Part shown: in pieces, positions 1 to 10,090 of the stretch
Layout: each line of letters opens with the position of its first letter
How positions within the stretch are numbered: the stretch's first letter is position 1
From: Taudactylus pleione
Taxonomy: Eukaryota > Chordata > Amphibia > Anura > Myobatrachidae
Assembly: GCA_031769625.1 (NCBI GenBank)
Contig: JAUIMM010000088.1
Coordinates: 4,851,501-4,915,500 of the forward strand
Direction of reading: 5' to 3'
Length of the DNA stretch: 64,000 nt
Notes under the pieces: generated by a model
Told to the model about the DNA's origin: nothing
The model's database searches: none
Seen by the model: the letters and a program-made list of their open reading frames with translations, nothing else
Translations under genes and position numbers: made by a program

Positions 1-268
1 TGCTAGCGTATCAGTTCCCTTGGCAATTCTGCGCAACCATAGGTTTATGCAGATTGTTGATTATCGAATGATCTGCAATAGCAGCTGCCTCTTTGTACGC
101 AGTTGTTTGGATCTGCGAAGCAGCTGGTGGGTGTCTGAATACACTTCCAGGAGGCTACAGCATTAGCATATTGTTGCACAGCCGCTGTTTACGGGGAACC
201 AGTATGATATACTGACAGCGGAAGCCCGGCAGGGGTATAGATCCCGAAGCTAAAAAAGGTAAGTTCAA
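1..268. other. Unrecognised intergenic sequence
   Basis: I see no gene or convincing open frame here. The stretch near 200-255 (GC-rich, ACTGACAGCGG... followed by GGTAAGTT) has the look of a dispersed vertebrate repeat end, but I cannot name a family. Confidence 0.4.
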
Positions 269-475
269 CTAACCCTATTCTACCTCCTAACCCTCCTTAA
301 GGGGTTTCTAACCCTAACCTCCCCCCAAGTGCCTAAACCTAACCCCCCCTTCCCCGCAGCCTAAACCTAAGTCTCCTGGGTAGGTGCCTAACCCCCCCAT
401 CCCCTAGCCTAACCCTCCTGGGGGCTGTCTAAACCTAAGTCCACCCCGGGAGCCCCTAACCTAACCCTCCCCCCC
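269..475. repeat. Imperfect C-rich tandem tract (CTAACC-type units)
   Basis: About 200 bp in which variants of CCTAACCCTCCC and GTGCCTAAACCTAAC recur at roughly 40-50 bp intervals, separated by C-runs (a C10-like run lies near 470-479). Individual words resemble the C strand of the vertebrate telomere repeat, but the hexamer is never maintained in tandem. I read it as an internal tandem region of a dispersed element. Confidence 0.6.
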
Positions 476-1589
476 CCCCGTGGCTGTCCGCGCCCGGCTT
501 ACCTTCGATCGGTTTATCTTGCTCCTGGCATAGGTCTAATGCCAGGCGTCGGGTTTTCGATGCCTGTCATTAGTACCGTGCCCGGATTTGAGAGCCAGGA
601 AGCCGGCGGTCGGCATTGCGACCATCAGCTTCCTGACTGCATCCCGTTTAAGGGATCGCAGCTGCGATTGCATTAGCGACCTCATTTGCGGTAACATGCG
701 ATCGCTTGTCCCGGTGATAGCACTGCACACAGGGAAAACAATTTATAAGCAGTTAAGATTGATTTGTTTGACCAATATTTTAATTTTGCACCTGATGAGG
801 AACTGCTATGGCAAATACAATAATGATATCAGTACACACTATGTTAAAAATAAACATGTATTTAGTAATGTAGAATGAGAGTCTATATACAGATAATAAT
901 CTCACTGATCAAATACACATGGACATCATACAAATATAAATTTAAGTTAAGGAATATAATATAAACTGTATTGTATATAAAACACCCCTGCTGCAGACAT
1001 AAAGTGATATTAGGATTAAAGCTGCTACTGTAGCAAATTCAGATAAACTAATCAAAAGTTGGAGCTTCACAAAAACATATATATATAAAGTTATTTTGTA
1101 TGCGATGCCACTCACAGTAAATAAGAGAAACTAATCAGTCCCAATCATAACTGCAGTCAGTAGTATTAAAACAGTTTTTTCCCAGACACAATTAGTGTGG
1201 ATGTGCAGTTACCAGAATGTCCTCCATCTGAATGACATTCCCCGATCTCGCACATACATAGTGGTGGCCATGTGACACAGCGCTGCTCAGCGTATGTAAA
1301 CTCCTCTATGACTGCTGCATGCACATATAAAGTCCTCCAGTAGCAATCACAGACAGTGGTATATCCCAGCTGCAGCAATGATGTACAAAGTCTCTGGCAG
1401 TAATATTCAGTCCAGGAGTGGGCAACTAATAACTGCAGCAGTAAGTGACCTGGAATCAAATAGCAAAAGTGCCCAAATTGTTTCTTTGACTGGTTTCACC
1501 TCCTCCTGCAGAGACTTTATTAAAGAGCAATAGTTTAATTTATCTTTAACAATCCACGTTTTGATAGTCTCTATAAACTATCACATTAT
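476..1589. other. Unrecognised intergenic sequence
   Basis: This 1.1-kb stretch has no supported gene. Segment 600-720 is GC-rich with short internal palindromes (GCAGCTGC, GCGATCGC), while 730-1160 is AT-rich. Short open frames on either strand (588-878 plus, 536-730 minus, 1166-1459 minus) show no recognisable domain and no codon-like organisation. The sequence is probably decayed transposon DNA of unknown family. Confidence 0.4.
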
Positions 1590-2116
1590 GGCCCTCATTC
1601 AGAGGCGGTCGCAAGAAGCGATCGCTCTCTCTGAATGAGGGAGGGCGCTTCTTTTTTTTCTGTGCGGCCTCCTGGTCGCTAGCTAAGCTGTGGGTTACCA
1701 CCCACAGCTTAGCGACCGACCAGGGTGATGATCGCGATGGTCAAGACCATCGTGACCATCGGGTCTTGAGACGAGACCGTAAGGTTGGGTGTCGGCAACC
1801 ACAAGCCCCAGGGAGCTTCCTGCTCTGATCGAGCAGGAAGCTCCCCACTGACATCACTGCTGATGTCAGTGCGGCCGCACACAAAACGGCAAGCGTTCCG
1901 TCAGGAACGCCTCCGTTTGTGTAACCACCCCCCGCCCCGCCTACAAAACGATCAACATCAACAGCCGCCCCTTTTGTAGTGAGCTCCGGAGCAAGAGAGT
2001 TTCTCTCTCGCTCCGGGGCTTGCGCACGCGCAGTGCGGTATCTGCGCGTGCGCAGGACCAAAACATTGAGTCGGTTGCGAGCGCTCAGCGCTTGCGACAG
2101 ACTCTGAATGAGGTCC
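1590..2116. mobile_element. Hairpin-rich MITE, copy 1 (3-bp TSD, possibly Harbinger-like)
   Basis: A 527-bp non-coding element begins GGCCCTCATTCAGAG and ends with its near-complement CTCTGAATGAGGTCC. It is flanked by TAT on both sides (1587-1589 and 2117-2119), consistent with a 3-bp target duplication. Inside is a string of nested inverted repeats: GTGGGT/ACCCAC around 1690-1710, a GATGGTC/GACCATC cluster around 1735-1760, GAGCTTCC-type arms around 1815-1845, TGACATCA/TGATGTCA around 1850-1870 and GTGCGC/GCGCAC arms near 2020-2055. A related element with the same internal order lies at 9017-9534. The 3-bp duplication and TIR style suggest a PIF/Harbinger-derived MITE; the superfamily is inference. 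Confidence 0.75.
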
Positions 2117-2164
2117 TATATGCTCTAATGTGGGATCATAATGTAGGACTCCTGTTGGTCGCCC

Positions 2165-2400
2165 CCATCAGTACCATAGCCCTTGTCTACATTTTACCCT
2201 CTGTACCTGAGAGTTGAGTACATTTAACTGCAATTTACTAGTATATTGGGCATATGTGCTATTGTAGGAACTTGCAGAGAATTGGGGTACCCTGACGCCT
2301 GCTGCAAGCTAAATTTTTTTTATCAAAATATGAACCAAATCCCCAGGCTTTTTGCCGTATATTATTGTTGGCACAGATAGCAAAAGTCTTTCTGTTTAGT
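2165..2400 (-). mobile_element. Penelope-like 3' region, inverted copy
   Basis: Read on the minus strand, this segment matches 8790-9016 on the plus strand. Shared words in the same order include AACAATAATAT, TCATATTTTGAT, GCTTGCAGC, CCCCAATTCTCTGC, ATATGCCCAA, AAATTGCAG and GAGGGTAA. The plus-strand copy directly follows Penelope-like reverse transcriptase coding sequence, so this copy is probably the 3' end of the same kind of element. It is broken and non-coding here. Confidence 0.65.
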
Positions 2401-3095
2401 ATCATAGGCCTACTATCAGTGGTATTACTTTCAGTTGTTACCATGGTTACTCTTTTTCCACACTTCAACACAGCAGGAAACACACCTCTAAAACATGGGC
2501 AGTATTAACAGCAAACTAAATATAAGAATAAGGAGCTTACCCAAAGCTGACACTAGTTCTTTCACTTTGGGCAGAATGTACTAACATCAAAAATGCAATG
2601 AAATCTCCGACAACTGCAGTTTTCAGAGGCTTGCTGCAGACCCTGTATACATTAAAGTGGTCTGCAATAGATTTCAGATATCCACTGTGGCCCACTAGCA
2701 CTGGGGTCCCTATAGAATGTTATAGGGCTGCAATGTGCCGGTATGTACCAAACCTCAGAAAGCTAATCTATGCAGAGTTTGTGCCCAATAGGTAACACCA
2801 GCTATAGATTTTGTTGCATGTAGAAGAATATGAACTTCTTACTGTAGAATTCCCCTGAGAGGGATCAGAAAGATCCCTGTCTGTTCCCATACGGCTTGCA
2901 GATGCACTAGCCGGCAGCCACGCATGTGCAAAAGGACTCCTCGCCTAATAAACCCAGAAGTCCTCTTTTTGCAAAGGACAGCTCTTATCGGAAGAGCTCT
3001 CCCTTGCATAATTAGTCTAGCATACAGTGTTACTAAATGCCGATATGCATGTGATAAGGGGCAGAATGTATCACATTGAAAACTGCATTGAAAAT
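2401..3095. other. Unrecognised sequence, probable dispersed repeat
   Basis: No gene is visible. Two diverged direct copies of a motif starting GGGCAGAATGTA and continuing through an AAA.TGCA.TGAAA.TC core occur near 2569 and 3058, spaced about 490 bp. They may mark the termini or internal repeats of an unidentified element that interrupts or truncates the 3' end of the neighbouring ERV. Confidence 0.35.
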
Positions 3096-3102
3096 CCCGC
3101 CC

Positions 3103-3627
3103 CTAATCACCAAAACCTGAGAACCAATTTAGGGGATTTAACCATGAGACCCAACCTATTAACTTTTCTCCCTCTGCAGAAAGAGAAACATAATTTCTAT
3201 GCAACTCCCATTTTAGTTGTAAGATTTCATCCATTGTATGGTCAATTATTTCTTTAGGGTCATTGGTACTGTTAGTAATGTAAGTGCAACACTTGACACC
3301 AAACTCTGTTGCTAAGGTTACACAGTATCCTCCAGTGACAGCTGTGAAATAGTTGAGAACCATCCCATGCTGTACTAATTCCTTCTTATAGGCCTGCAGC
3401 TCCTTACCCGTATAACTGAACGTGTCATCATACATGTTAGTTATGTTATCAATTAATCTTGCTAGAGCCTCTATATAAGTAAAATTCAGGGTTCCCCAGG
3501 CAGTCCTGGTTATGTCCAATGTAAGTAGAACCTGAAACCCTGTAGACTCTGATATTAAATTTGTAGCTAAGGGGTTCACCACGGTGTACAATGCTTTTAT
3601 ATATGTTTTTGTACTGTGTGTATACAT
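3103..3627 (-). pseudogene. env: ERV env, transmembrane (TM) subunit remnant
   Basis: An open frame of 174 codons on the minus strand resembles the ectodomain of a retroviral TM glycoprotein. Visible features are a heptad-like segment in the first half (residues about 50-85), then an immunosuppressive-domain-like stretch ending in GGYC, then a CC pair and CTYI. The first cysteine and the CC pair are separated by ten residues, longer than the six usual for gammaretroviral TM. A tryptophan-rich segment (WVSWLNPLNWFSGF) precedes where a membrane anchor would be, but the anchor is not present because the sequence passes into another repeat. No furin site or fusion peptide is evident upstream. It lies downstream of the SU remnant on the same strand. 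It is a fossil fragment. Confidence 0.8.
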
Positions 3628-3790
3628 AAGGAGATGGGGTAGATACTGAGCATCTTTTCTATGTGATAAAGTCTTGATCTCAGGGACTATCCATCCAATG
3701 AGTTCGGAGATAACCAGTTATAGGCTTTAATATTCCTCGGGGAGACTATAGGATACAGATTAACCTAGAATACATAAAGTTCTAGTTACT

Positions 3791-4500
3791 CTACCCAAGC
3801 CCATAGTTTCCAAAACAAGTATTTGCCTGGATAGTCGCTATACAGTATCCGGTTTGCACTTTACCAACAGACAATTTTCTAGTGTTGCTCACGTATGCCA
3901 TTCTCTGGAAACCAGATGTACCTTTGATAAGATTTAACCGGTAAATATAAATTGGTTTTCCATCAGCCCTCTTGGAGTAGGCCTTAGTGTGATTGAGCCA
4001 CACTACTTCCCAATAACCAGGTTTCTTGGTGTTGGTGAAATTTATGCATATCAAAGACCTGTCTGCTGACTATCGGCAAAGTTTCAAACTAAGGGATTTA
4101 GTAACATTATAATTTCCACCTTTTGGCCTTCCCTCTTGTAATTCAGGAAGCTCAAGGACATTTAATGGGACTAATCTGTCATTTTCTTGTCCCTGAGGTA
4201 CCTGGAAGCACAACCAGCAATCAACCCAATTTAAAACCATTCCCCCCTTCCCTATAGCATGTTAATGATCTAGAGGGTCTTCCAAAATCAAGGCAACTGT
4301 TAGACTGACACCGCTGGATGTACCTTCTATTATGGGGCTACAATATCTACAAATGCAGTACTCTTGAGACAATTACCCTTCATATTGCCACTGAACTCCA
4401 GGGTGGGTATATCATTATTGACTCCTGAGTTGAGTGTGGGGCTGAACTGAGTGAATTACCAATCCATCCTCCATCTCCACATCATCAATTTCTACGGCCT
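3791..4500 (-). pseudogene. env: ERV env, surface (SU) subunit remnant
   Basis: The minus strand carries degraded env SU sequence. An 87-codon open stretch (3791-4054) is rich in N-x-T/S sites (NFTN, NHTK) and has paired cysteines. Further upstream, in another frame near 4100-4255, there is a CWLC motif (4208-4219), which fits the SU CxxC disulphide-isomerase-like motif of gamma-type Envs. Stops and frame changes separate the pieces, so no intact protein is encoded. Its position between pol (right) and TM (left) on the minus strand matches normal proviral order. The outer boundary near 4500 is approximate. Confidence 0.7.
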
Positions 4501-4634
4501 TGACGTCAAAAATACGGGGTACTGTAAAAAAATTTAAATTGAAAAAAAGGTAAAAAAAAAATTTGTGCTCCATGGTAGAGTAAAAGAATAAGTCAGTTTT
4601 CAGCTCAGACTACTCTCACTGCAATTCAAGTTTC

Positions 4635-5160
4635 TCGAAACACGCTCTCAAATGGTGACATGTTAGGTGGTCTAGGAGCGGTTCTGATGCTGTGCAATAC
4701 TAGTGGCAATGCTTCTGGCCATGCTAACCCAATCTCAGCCATCACTTTAACCAAATTATTCTTTATAGTACTGTTAACTCTCTCCCACTTGCTCATGGTT
4801 TGTAGGGAGTGTGTAGTTTGCTATTAATGCCTATAAATTTACACATGTCTAAAAATAAAAACATCACCCTAGAATTGGGTTTCCTGATCACATCAATGCA
4901 TAACAATACACACTTTAAATTCCTACAAGGAGGTAACTGTATGAAATCAATCTGAATTTCCTGGAAAGGTCCATCTGTGGGAGAGATGTGTGACAGTTTG
5001 GTTAGTAAGATAAGTTAGGCATGAAGCAGTCTTCTTTCCAGCATGGGAGGAAAACCCAGGACACATTGACTAATCTACACATACCTTCTTTACCCAAATG
5101 CATCAACCCATGCACTGCCAAGCTCAGAAAGTATGCTTTCGGAGCTACCAGTCTACCTGT
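4635..5160 (-). pseudogene. pol: ERV pol, integrase remnant
   Basis: Minus-strand fragments match a retroviral integrase in order. At 5098-5112 there is a HGLMH motif followed leftward by two cysteines near 5010-5040, resembling the N-terminal HHCC zinc site. Near 4930-4975 the core begins with an IQIDF motif containing the first catalytic Asp. Near 4760-4800 a TPYKP motif precedes a WERVNSTIK motif containing the catalytic Glu. The stretch between the first Asp and TPYKP is too short and the second catalytic Asp is not visible, indicating an internal deletion. The core then runs in an open frame to about 4640 (LAWPEALPL, SPFESVF). Stops and frame changes confirm that it is dead. Confidence 0.8.
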
Positions 5161-5249
5161 TCTATCTTTCCATAAGCCCGTGACATCCTGCCATATTCGT
5201 TCAACTTCCAGAGTCCTTTTCCTGTAGGAAACATATTTCTTGAATTCTG

Positions 5250-5750
5250 ATTGTTTGTTCTGAGAAATACCAGCAATTTATTTCAGTTGTTGTCAGTGTT
5301 AGTCTTAGGTGAAGCTGCCACTCTCTTTGGAGCTTTATCTGCTCTTCTGTTGCATAAGGAGACTGGGTCAGTGTTGTGTGTGTGCTTGGCATTTGATAAC
5401 AGCAATCGCCCGTGGTAACTATATCTGTCAGTAGTCCTTGTATGTATTTTGTGTGTGTGTGCTATGGCTGTGCCTTCTGCTATCAACAAGTTTCTCAGGT
5501 TCCACAGAGCCCCAAAGTCATGAACCACTCCAAAGGCATACCTGGAATCAGTGTAGATGTTTACAGATTTTTCTTCCCACTAACTCGCAGGCTCTTTCAA
5601 GTGCTGTTAGTTCTAGACTTGAGCCATATTTGGCGGTCCTAATGGTTTGGCCGCTATGGTGCCCCTGTTACCTACTACTGCATAACCAGTGCACAAGTCT
5701 CCTGTATCTATTTGTGACAGCTCTCAGCAGTGTAAAAGGTTAAGTATGTG
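5250..5750 (-). pseudogene. pol: ERV pol, RNase H remnant
   Basis: On the minus strand a RNase H-like region is visible. It starts near 5740 with a GYAVVG strand and contains YTDSRYAFG (5535-5555), which carries a catalytic Asp. An ADKA-type motif near 5330-5350 fits the final catalytic Asp region. The domain is split over frames with stops between. Its place between RT (right) and integrase (left) is the canonical pol order. Confidence 0.8.
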
Positions 5751-6775
5751 ACAACCTGATGTCAGGTCTCGCTGAGACAGTCTGATTAGATACTCCATAC
5801 AGTCATGCATGTCTGCACAAATGTCAAAATAAACTTCTTCTAAATTTCCTTCCACATCCTCCACCCTTTGTGCCTTATGAGATACGGTAGGAAATTTGAA
5901 GGATTTAGCTTGTTATATAATTTTGATAGTGATGTTTGCTGGAGCCATAAGGGCAAGTTCTCACTTGGTGTATCTAGCAGAGGAATAATTTCTTGAATGA
6001 ACCGAATGTAAAAGTGTAGACACTGTGTGAGGTTTGTGGAGAATCAAATCATGACCCAATACTATATCCTCACTAATCTTTACTAGATGAGCAACTGCTG
6101 CCACTGTCCTTAAACAGGTGGGAGCGAATAAGCTACAGTGTCTTGTGCACTATAATAGGCTACTGTTCTGTCACCATGACATTGTGTGAGGTGGACTTCT
6201 GCTGCACAAACAGTTTCAGAATAGGTCAAGTGGCTTTCCATTGTCTGGCATTCCCAAAGCAGGATACTTTCCTTGAGTGCTAGGAAAGCCTGTGCAGTTT
6301 CCTCAGTGTGCTGAACTCAATCAGGCTTGGTAGAGGACACCAGTTCCTGCAATGGTAGCGCCAGAATAGAGAAACTCGGGATCCATTACTTATATAACCC
6401 TCACATCACAAGAAATGTTTGCATTTGCTGGTGTTTTTGTGGCAGGGTCATGTCTAGTATGGCCTGTACTCTGTTGGGTGCCATAGTCCCTGGGTTAGAC
6501 AGCTTCCTAAGTTTTAAACTTTCGTCTGGCATGGCTGTAATTTGCCCTTAGCAACCTTGTGACCTGTTTCTGAAAGATGCAATAACAGAAGATTAGTGTT
6601 GGTCAAGAAAGATTCAACTGAATATGAACACGACAACAAATCATCAACATATTGTATCAGAACAGAACTGCAGATAGGCTAAAAAGACTGCAAACAGTCA
6701 TGCAAGACGTGAGAATATATTCTAGGGCCGTCTATGAACCCCTGAGGCAACAATGTCCAATTATTTTGTACCCTC
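5751..6775 (-). pseudogene. pol: ERV pol, reverse transcriptase and connection remnant
   Basis: The minus strand contains the palm of a retroviral RT: LPQGF (6736-6750) and YVDD (6640-6651), then leftward a thumb-like segment with a QMQTFL motif near 6410-6430 and a WIPSFS motif near 6360-6380. A connection segment resembling the gammaretroviral type (GHDLIL, then VSTLLHS) lies around 5990-6075. Several stops and frame changes interrupt it. The 5' part of RT, protease, gag and the 5' LTR are absent; the similarity ends where the plus-strand Penelope-like fragment begins. The ERV is therefore truncated at both ends with no recognisable LTR. Confidence 0.82.
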
Positions 6776-6874
6776 TATGAAATGGGGTCCAGTATTGCCC
6801 CTTTGCTAGCCAATTGCTTCATGTTTGATGTTGTAGAAGAGTTTTATAGTAATCATAATGTAAGTAGTAACATC
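6776..6874 (+). pseudogene. Penelope-like RT fragment, 5' part
   Basis: A short plus-strand frame begins at the ATG of 6782 with MGSSIAPLLANCFM, which resembles the conserved RT motif of Penelope-like elements just before the catalytic YxDD box. The frame is cut at 6874 by insertion of a hAT element. It resumes in sense after 8197. Its last 8 bp (6867-6874, GTAACATC) form the left target duplication. Confidence 0.65.
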
Positions 6875-8197
6875 CAGTGGCGTCACAAGGGGGTGCGGCC
6901 CGCACCGGGTGTCACCCTTCAAGGGTGTGACACCAAAGAAAGCAGCCCACACACCCGTGCCCTGCACCCCCTCCACACCCCCTTCCCTGGCACCACCACA
7001 CCCCCGCCGACCCCAAAAGGGCTGGCCCTGCACGCCGCCGCTGGGGGTCACTTCATGCTTTCTCACCACGGCCAGCGTCCAGCGCCAGACACAGAGCACA
7101 GAGAATCTGCCTGTATGTGGTGTTGGACGCCGGCCGCGGTGACGTCATCACGCATGCAGCACGTCGGAGGAAGAAGAAGACGGAGGTGCGCGCCTGGACA
7201 TCGTGAAGAGAGGTAAGTAGTATTGCACAGGGGAGGGGGCCACTACTAGGGTACTGTATAGGGGCACTGCTTAAGGGGAGCTCCTGGGGGTATTGTATAA
7301 GGGGCACTACTGGGGCCATTGCATAAGAGCACTACTGGGGGTACTGTATTAGGGCACTACAGGGGGCACTGCATAATGGGAGCTCCTGGGGGTATTGGAA
7401 AAGGGGCACTGGATAAGAGCTCTACTGGGGGTACAGTATAAGGGCACTACTGTCTGGGGGCACTGCATAAAAGGAGCTCCTGGGGGTATTGTATAAGGAG
7501 CACTACTGGGGGCACTGCATAAGGGGCACAGCGTAAGAGGCTTTAATACAGGAGGCATTCCATAAATTGCTATAATACAGGGGGCATTGCATAAAGGGGG
7601 AACTACATAATGAGCACAGCTACAGGGGGCATTGCATAAGGGGCTCTACTACAGGTGGCATTGAATAAGGGCACTACTGTGGGCATTGTGTGTAAGGGTC
7701 AATAATGTGGTCATTGTGTAAAATGGGCACTACTGTGTGTGTCAGAACATAAATAAGGGACACTATGGTGTAATGTGATTTAGGGGCACTATGTGCGGAG
7801 TAATGTGGATAAGATTGTGCTACTGTGTTGCATAATTTGAATTTGGGATAGTATTGTATGACCATGCCCCTTTCTTTCGAGATCATGCCCCTTTTTTGCA
7901 CCACACGCCTTAGGCGCACACTGTCCTTTTATTGATAAATCACTGAGGAAGGTGGGGTAGTTTCACCACTTCTCTAGGACCACTTTAAGCGCTGCTACCC
8001 AGAATATCGGGTGTGGCATCATCACGTCCGCCGGGTGCGCCTGGCATTCTGGGAGGAACACAGTGTGACTGCTGGACTGGTAAAGGGGAAGAGTTTGCGG
8101 AGCTGCGCACCTTGGTCTCAAATTCTTTTTTTTGGTGGGGCGGGGGTGTCACCGTGCATTACAGCACCGGGTGACATCAACCCTAGTGGTGCCTCTG
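6875..8197. mobile_element. Non-autonomous hAT element 1
   Basis: A 1,323-bp insertion begins CAGTGGCGTCAC and ends with the near-complement GGTGCCTCTG (longer TIR similarity includes a CACCGGGTG word in each end). It is flanked by perfect 8-bp duplications GTAACATC (6867-6874 and 8198-8205), the hallmark of hAT transposition. The interior has a GC-rich block to about 7210, an AG|GTAAGT splice-donor-like site near 7208-7217, and a degenerate tandem region (about 7220-7760) in which GGGGCACTAC and TGCATAAGGGG words recur. No hAT transposase frame is present, so the copy is non-autonomous. Confidence 0.88.
7220..7760. repeat. Degenerate GGGCACTACTG/GCATAAGGG tandem repeat inside hAT element 1
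   Basis: Words such as GGGGCACTACTGGGGG and GTATTGTATAAGG or GCATTGCATAAGG alternate with irregular spacing of about 25-60 bp across 0.5 kb. It decays to the right. Open frames here are short and arise from the repetition. Confidence 0.7.
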
Positions 8198-9016
8198 GTA
8201 ACATCCCCTTATATACTAAACACATCAATGATCTCTTCCTCTTGTGGTTGGTCCCTGAGGTGAACTTATTCATTTTGAAAATCATAATTTCAAAAATCAT
8301 CCTTTCCAGCTCACTTTTTTGTTTGACAAATATAAATTCAACTATTTGGATGTGGTCATTGAGGTAATCAACTGACAACATTTGTATTCAAAACCAATGG
8401 ACTGCAACAATATTTTGCTGGCTTCCAGTCATCATCCAATTTACCTCAAGAGAGAACTGCCTTTTTCTTGGATGCTAAGGGCATGAAGCGTTACCAGTGA
8501 CCCAACCAAATTAGAGGAGGAACGTAACAATATCGTTCCAAAATTCTTTGTGCAGGCGCATCATTTGAATTCATAGAATTCATAAAAAGAAGGTTATCAA
8601 AATTCCTGGAAAAGAGCAATACATCCCAAACTAAGAAATAAGTGTGAAAATACTTGTTTGGCTCACCTCCTTCATTCCTGTATGGAAGGGTAAGAGTCTT
8701 ATGACGGCTTACAAAAGAGGTCGTAACCTCCATGATTATTTGGACAATGACCGAACAAATTTCTACATCACTCCTATTTGCATTTTGTGGCTTCTGATTG
8801 TCCCTAACAATAATATGCTGCAAATCTGTATGTATCTAGTATCAAATAAAAGCATAGGGATTCTGCTCATATTTTGATCAAAACATTTAAGCTTGCAGCC
8901 CACCGTCAAGGGACCCCAATTCTCTGCGTTCTACACTAGCATATATGCCCAACATCTCATTAAATTGCAGATAAATTCACTGCCCTCTCAGTTACGGAGG
9001 GTAACATCTAGACAAA
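8198..9016 (+). pseudogene. Penelope-like element, RT 3' part and downstream region
   Basis: After the hAT insertion the same plus-strand element continues. An INDLFLLW motif near 8227-8250 is in the position of the RT catalytic YIDDLF box, with a substitution at the first Asp. It is followed across frames by a YLDVVIEV motif near 8340-8365 and TAYKRGRNLHDYL (8704-8742), typical of the C-terminal RT/thumb of Penelope-like elements. Multiple stops and frame shifts show that it is dead. The last part (8790-9016) is the segment also found inverted at 2165-2400. A GIY-YIG endonuclease domain is not recognisable. The right end is cut by the second MITE. Confidence 0.7.
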
Positions 9017-9534
9017 GGCCCTCATTCAGAGCCGTACGCTCTGAGCAGAGCGCATGCTCTGAATGAGGGCCGGGCTCCATGAAAATGGAGCGTCCTCCTG
9101 GACGCTCGTATAGCTGTGGGTCACCACCCACAGGCTATACGAGCGTGCATTGTGATGGCCGCGATGGTCGTGACCATCGCGACCATCGAAACTGCGAGCC
9201 GGAGCCTGCGGTTGAGGTTTTCAACCGCAAGCTCCGGAGTGATTTTGGCTCTATTAGAGCCAAAATCACTCCCACTGACATCACTAGTGATGTCAGTGGG
9301 CCGGCTTTTGACGGGAGGCACGCCCCCGGCACGCCCACCAAAGGGGGCGTGCTGTCAATCAACATTGACAGCACGCCCCCTTTGATCGGACACAACGAGC
9401 GAAGGACTTTCCTTCGATCGTCGCGTCTGGCGCATGCGCACGACGGAGCTCCCTCCGTCGTGCGCATGCTCAGTCCATAACATCGACCCACTTGCGAGCG
9501 GACAGCCGCTCGCGAGTGGGTCTGAATCAGGCCC
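9017..9534. mobile_element. Hairpin-rich MITE, copy 2
   Basis: A 518-bp element begins GGCCCTCATTCAGAG and ends GTCTGAATCAGGCCC. It is flanked by AAA on both sides (9014-9016 and 9535-9537), a 3-bp duplication as for copy 1. A second CTCTGAATGAGGGCC at 9057-9071 makes a compact terminal hairpin. Further inverted repeats follow in the same order as in copy 1: GTGGGTCACCACCCAC near 9115-9133, GATGGTCGTGACCATC near 9162-9178, GATTTTGGCT/AGCCAAAATC near 9240-9268, TGACATCACTAGTGATGTCA near 9277-9297, a GGGGGCGTGCTGTCAA inverted pair near 9344-9381 and CGACGGAG/CTCCGTCG near 9441-9460. No protein is encoded. Confidence 0.8.
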
Positions 9535-9537
9535 AAA

Positions 9538-10090
9538 GGCTGGTTTGTGAGCCACACCCAACTAGGCCTTATTTGGAAGCAGCCATGATCGTACTAGGCA
9601 CATTTTTTTTAACAAAACAAAAGTAAAATGCCTGTGCTCGGCTTTACCCATATAGTACATGTTACCAGACTTTTGATGGCAGGCTGCAAGCTTAAATATT
9701 AAAATTGTTAGCACCTACATCAAAAGTCTCTTTACTTTGTATACATGTATACCTGCTGGAGTTGTGGAGCAACAGCTACAAGTCTGGGCGAGGAGTACTG
9801 CCGGCTGGGTTGCAGGTGATGCTTAGCCCCACCCGCCCACAGGAGTGGGTGGAGCTACAAATAAGGGACCCCACCAGGGACCCCACCAGTCCGACCCTGG
9901 TTATACTATGTGCCTGTATACAGCAACTATTGAGCATGAGTTTGTTAAGTTGTGATATCTATTTTTATTGTTGATATCCTTTTGTTTCCCCTCCCTTTTC
10001 AAGTCTATACCTGTCATGCTGTGTTTATTTATGCTAACTTGCAGTAGCTAACAAGTATAATGTGATGTATGTAAATAAATATATATGGCA
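9538..10090. other. Unrecognised intergenic sequence
   Basis: About 550 bp without a supported gene. The stretch just after the MITE (9535-9570) may be the continuation of the Penelope-like repeat. A GGGACCCCACCA word is repeated directly near 9866-9888. The rest is unremarkable and AT-rich. Confidence 0.4.

Noticed and set aside
269..475. Interstitial telomere repeat
   Set aside because: The CCCTAA hexamer is never repeated in register; the words are embedded in longer imperfect C-rich units.
588..878. 96-codon plus-strand frame
   Set aside because: No recognisable domain; it crosses from a GC-rich to an AT-rich segment without any change expected of a gene.
1166..1459. Cys-rich 97-codon minus-strand frame as a small secreted protein
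   Set aside because: There is no convincing signal peptide or cysteine framework, and it sits in anonymous repeat-like sequence.
6782..7216. 144-codon plus-strand frame as one gene
   Set aside because: Only its first 30 or so codons are Penelope-like RT; the rest is hAT element 1, so the frame is a chance fusion across an insertion junction.
9079..9557. Overlapping 90-140 codon frames on both strands
   Set aside because: They are within the MITE, whose inverted repeats make mirrored frames; no protein similarity is visible.
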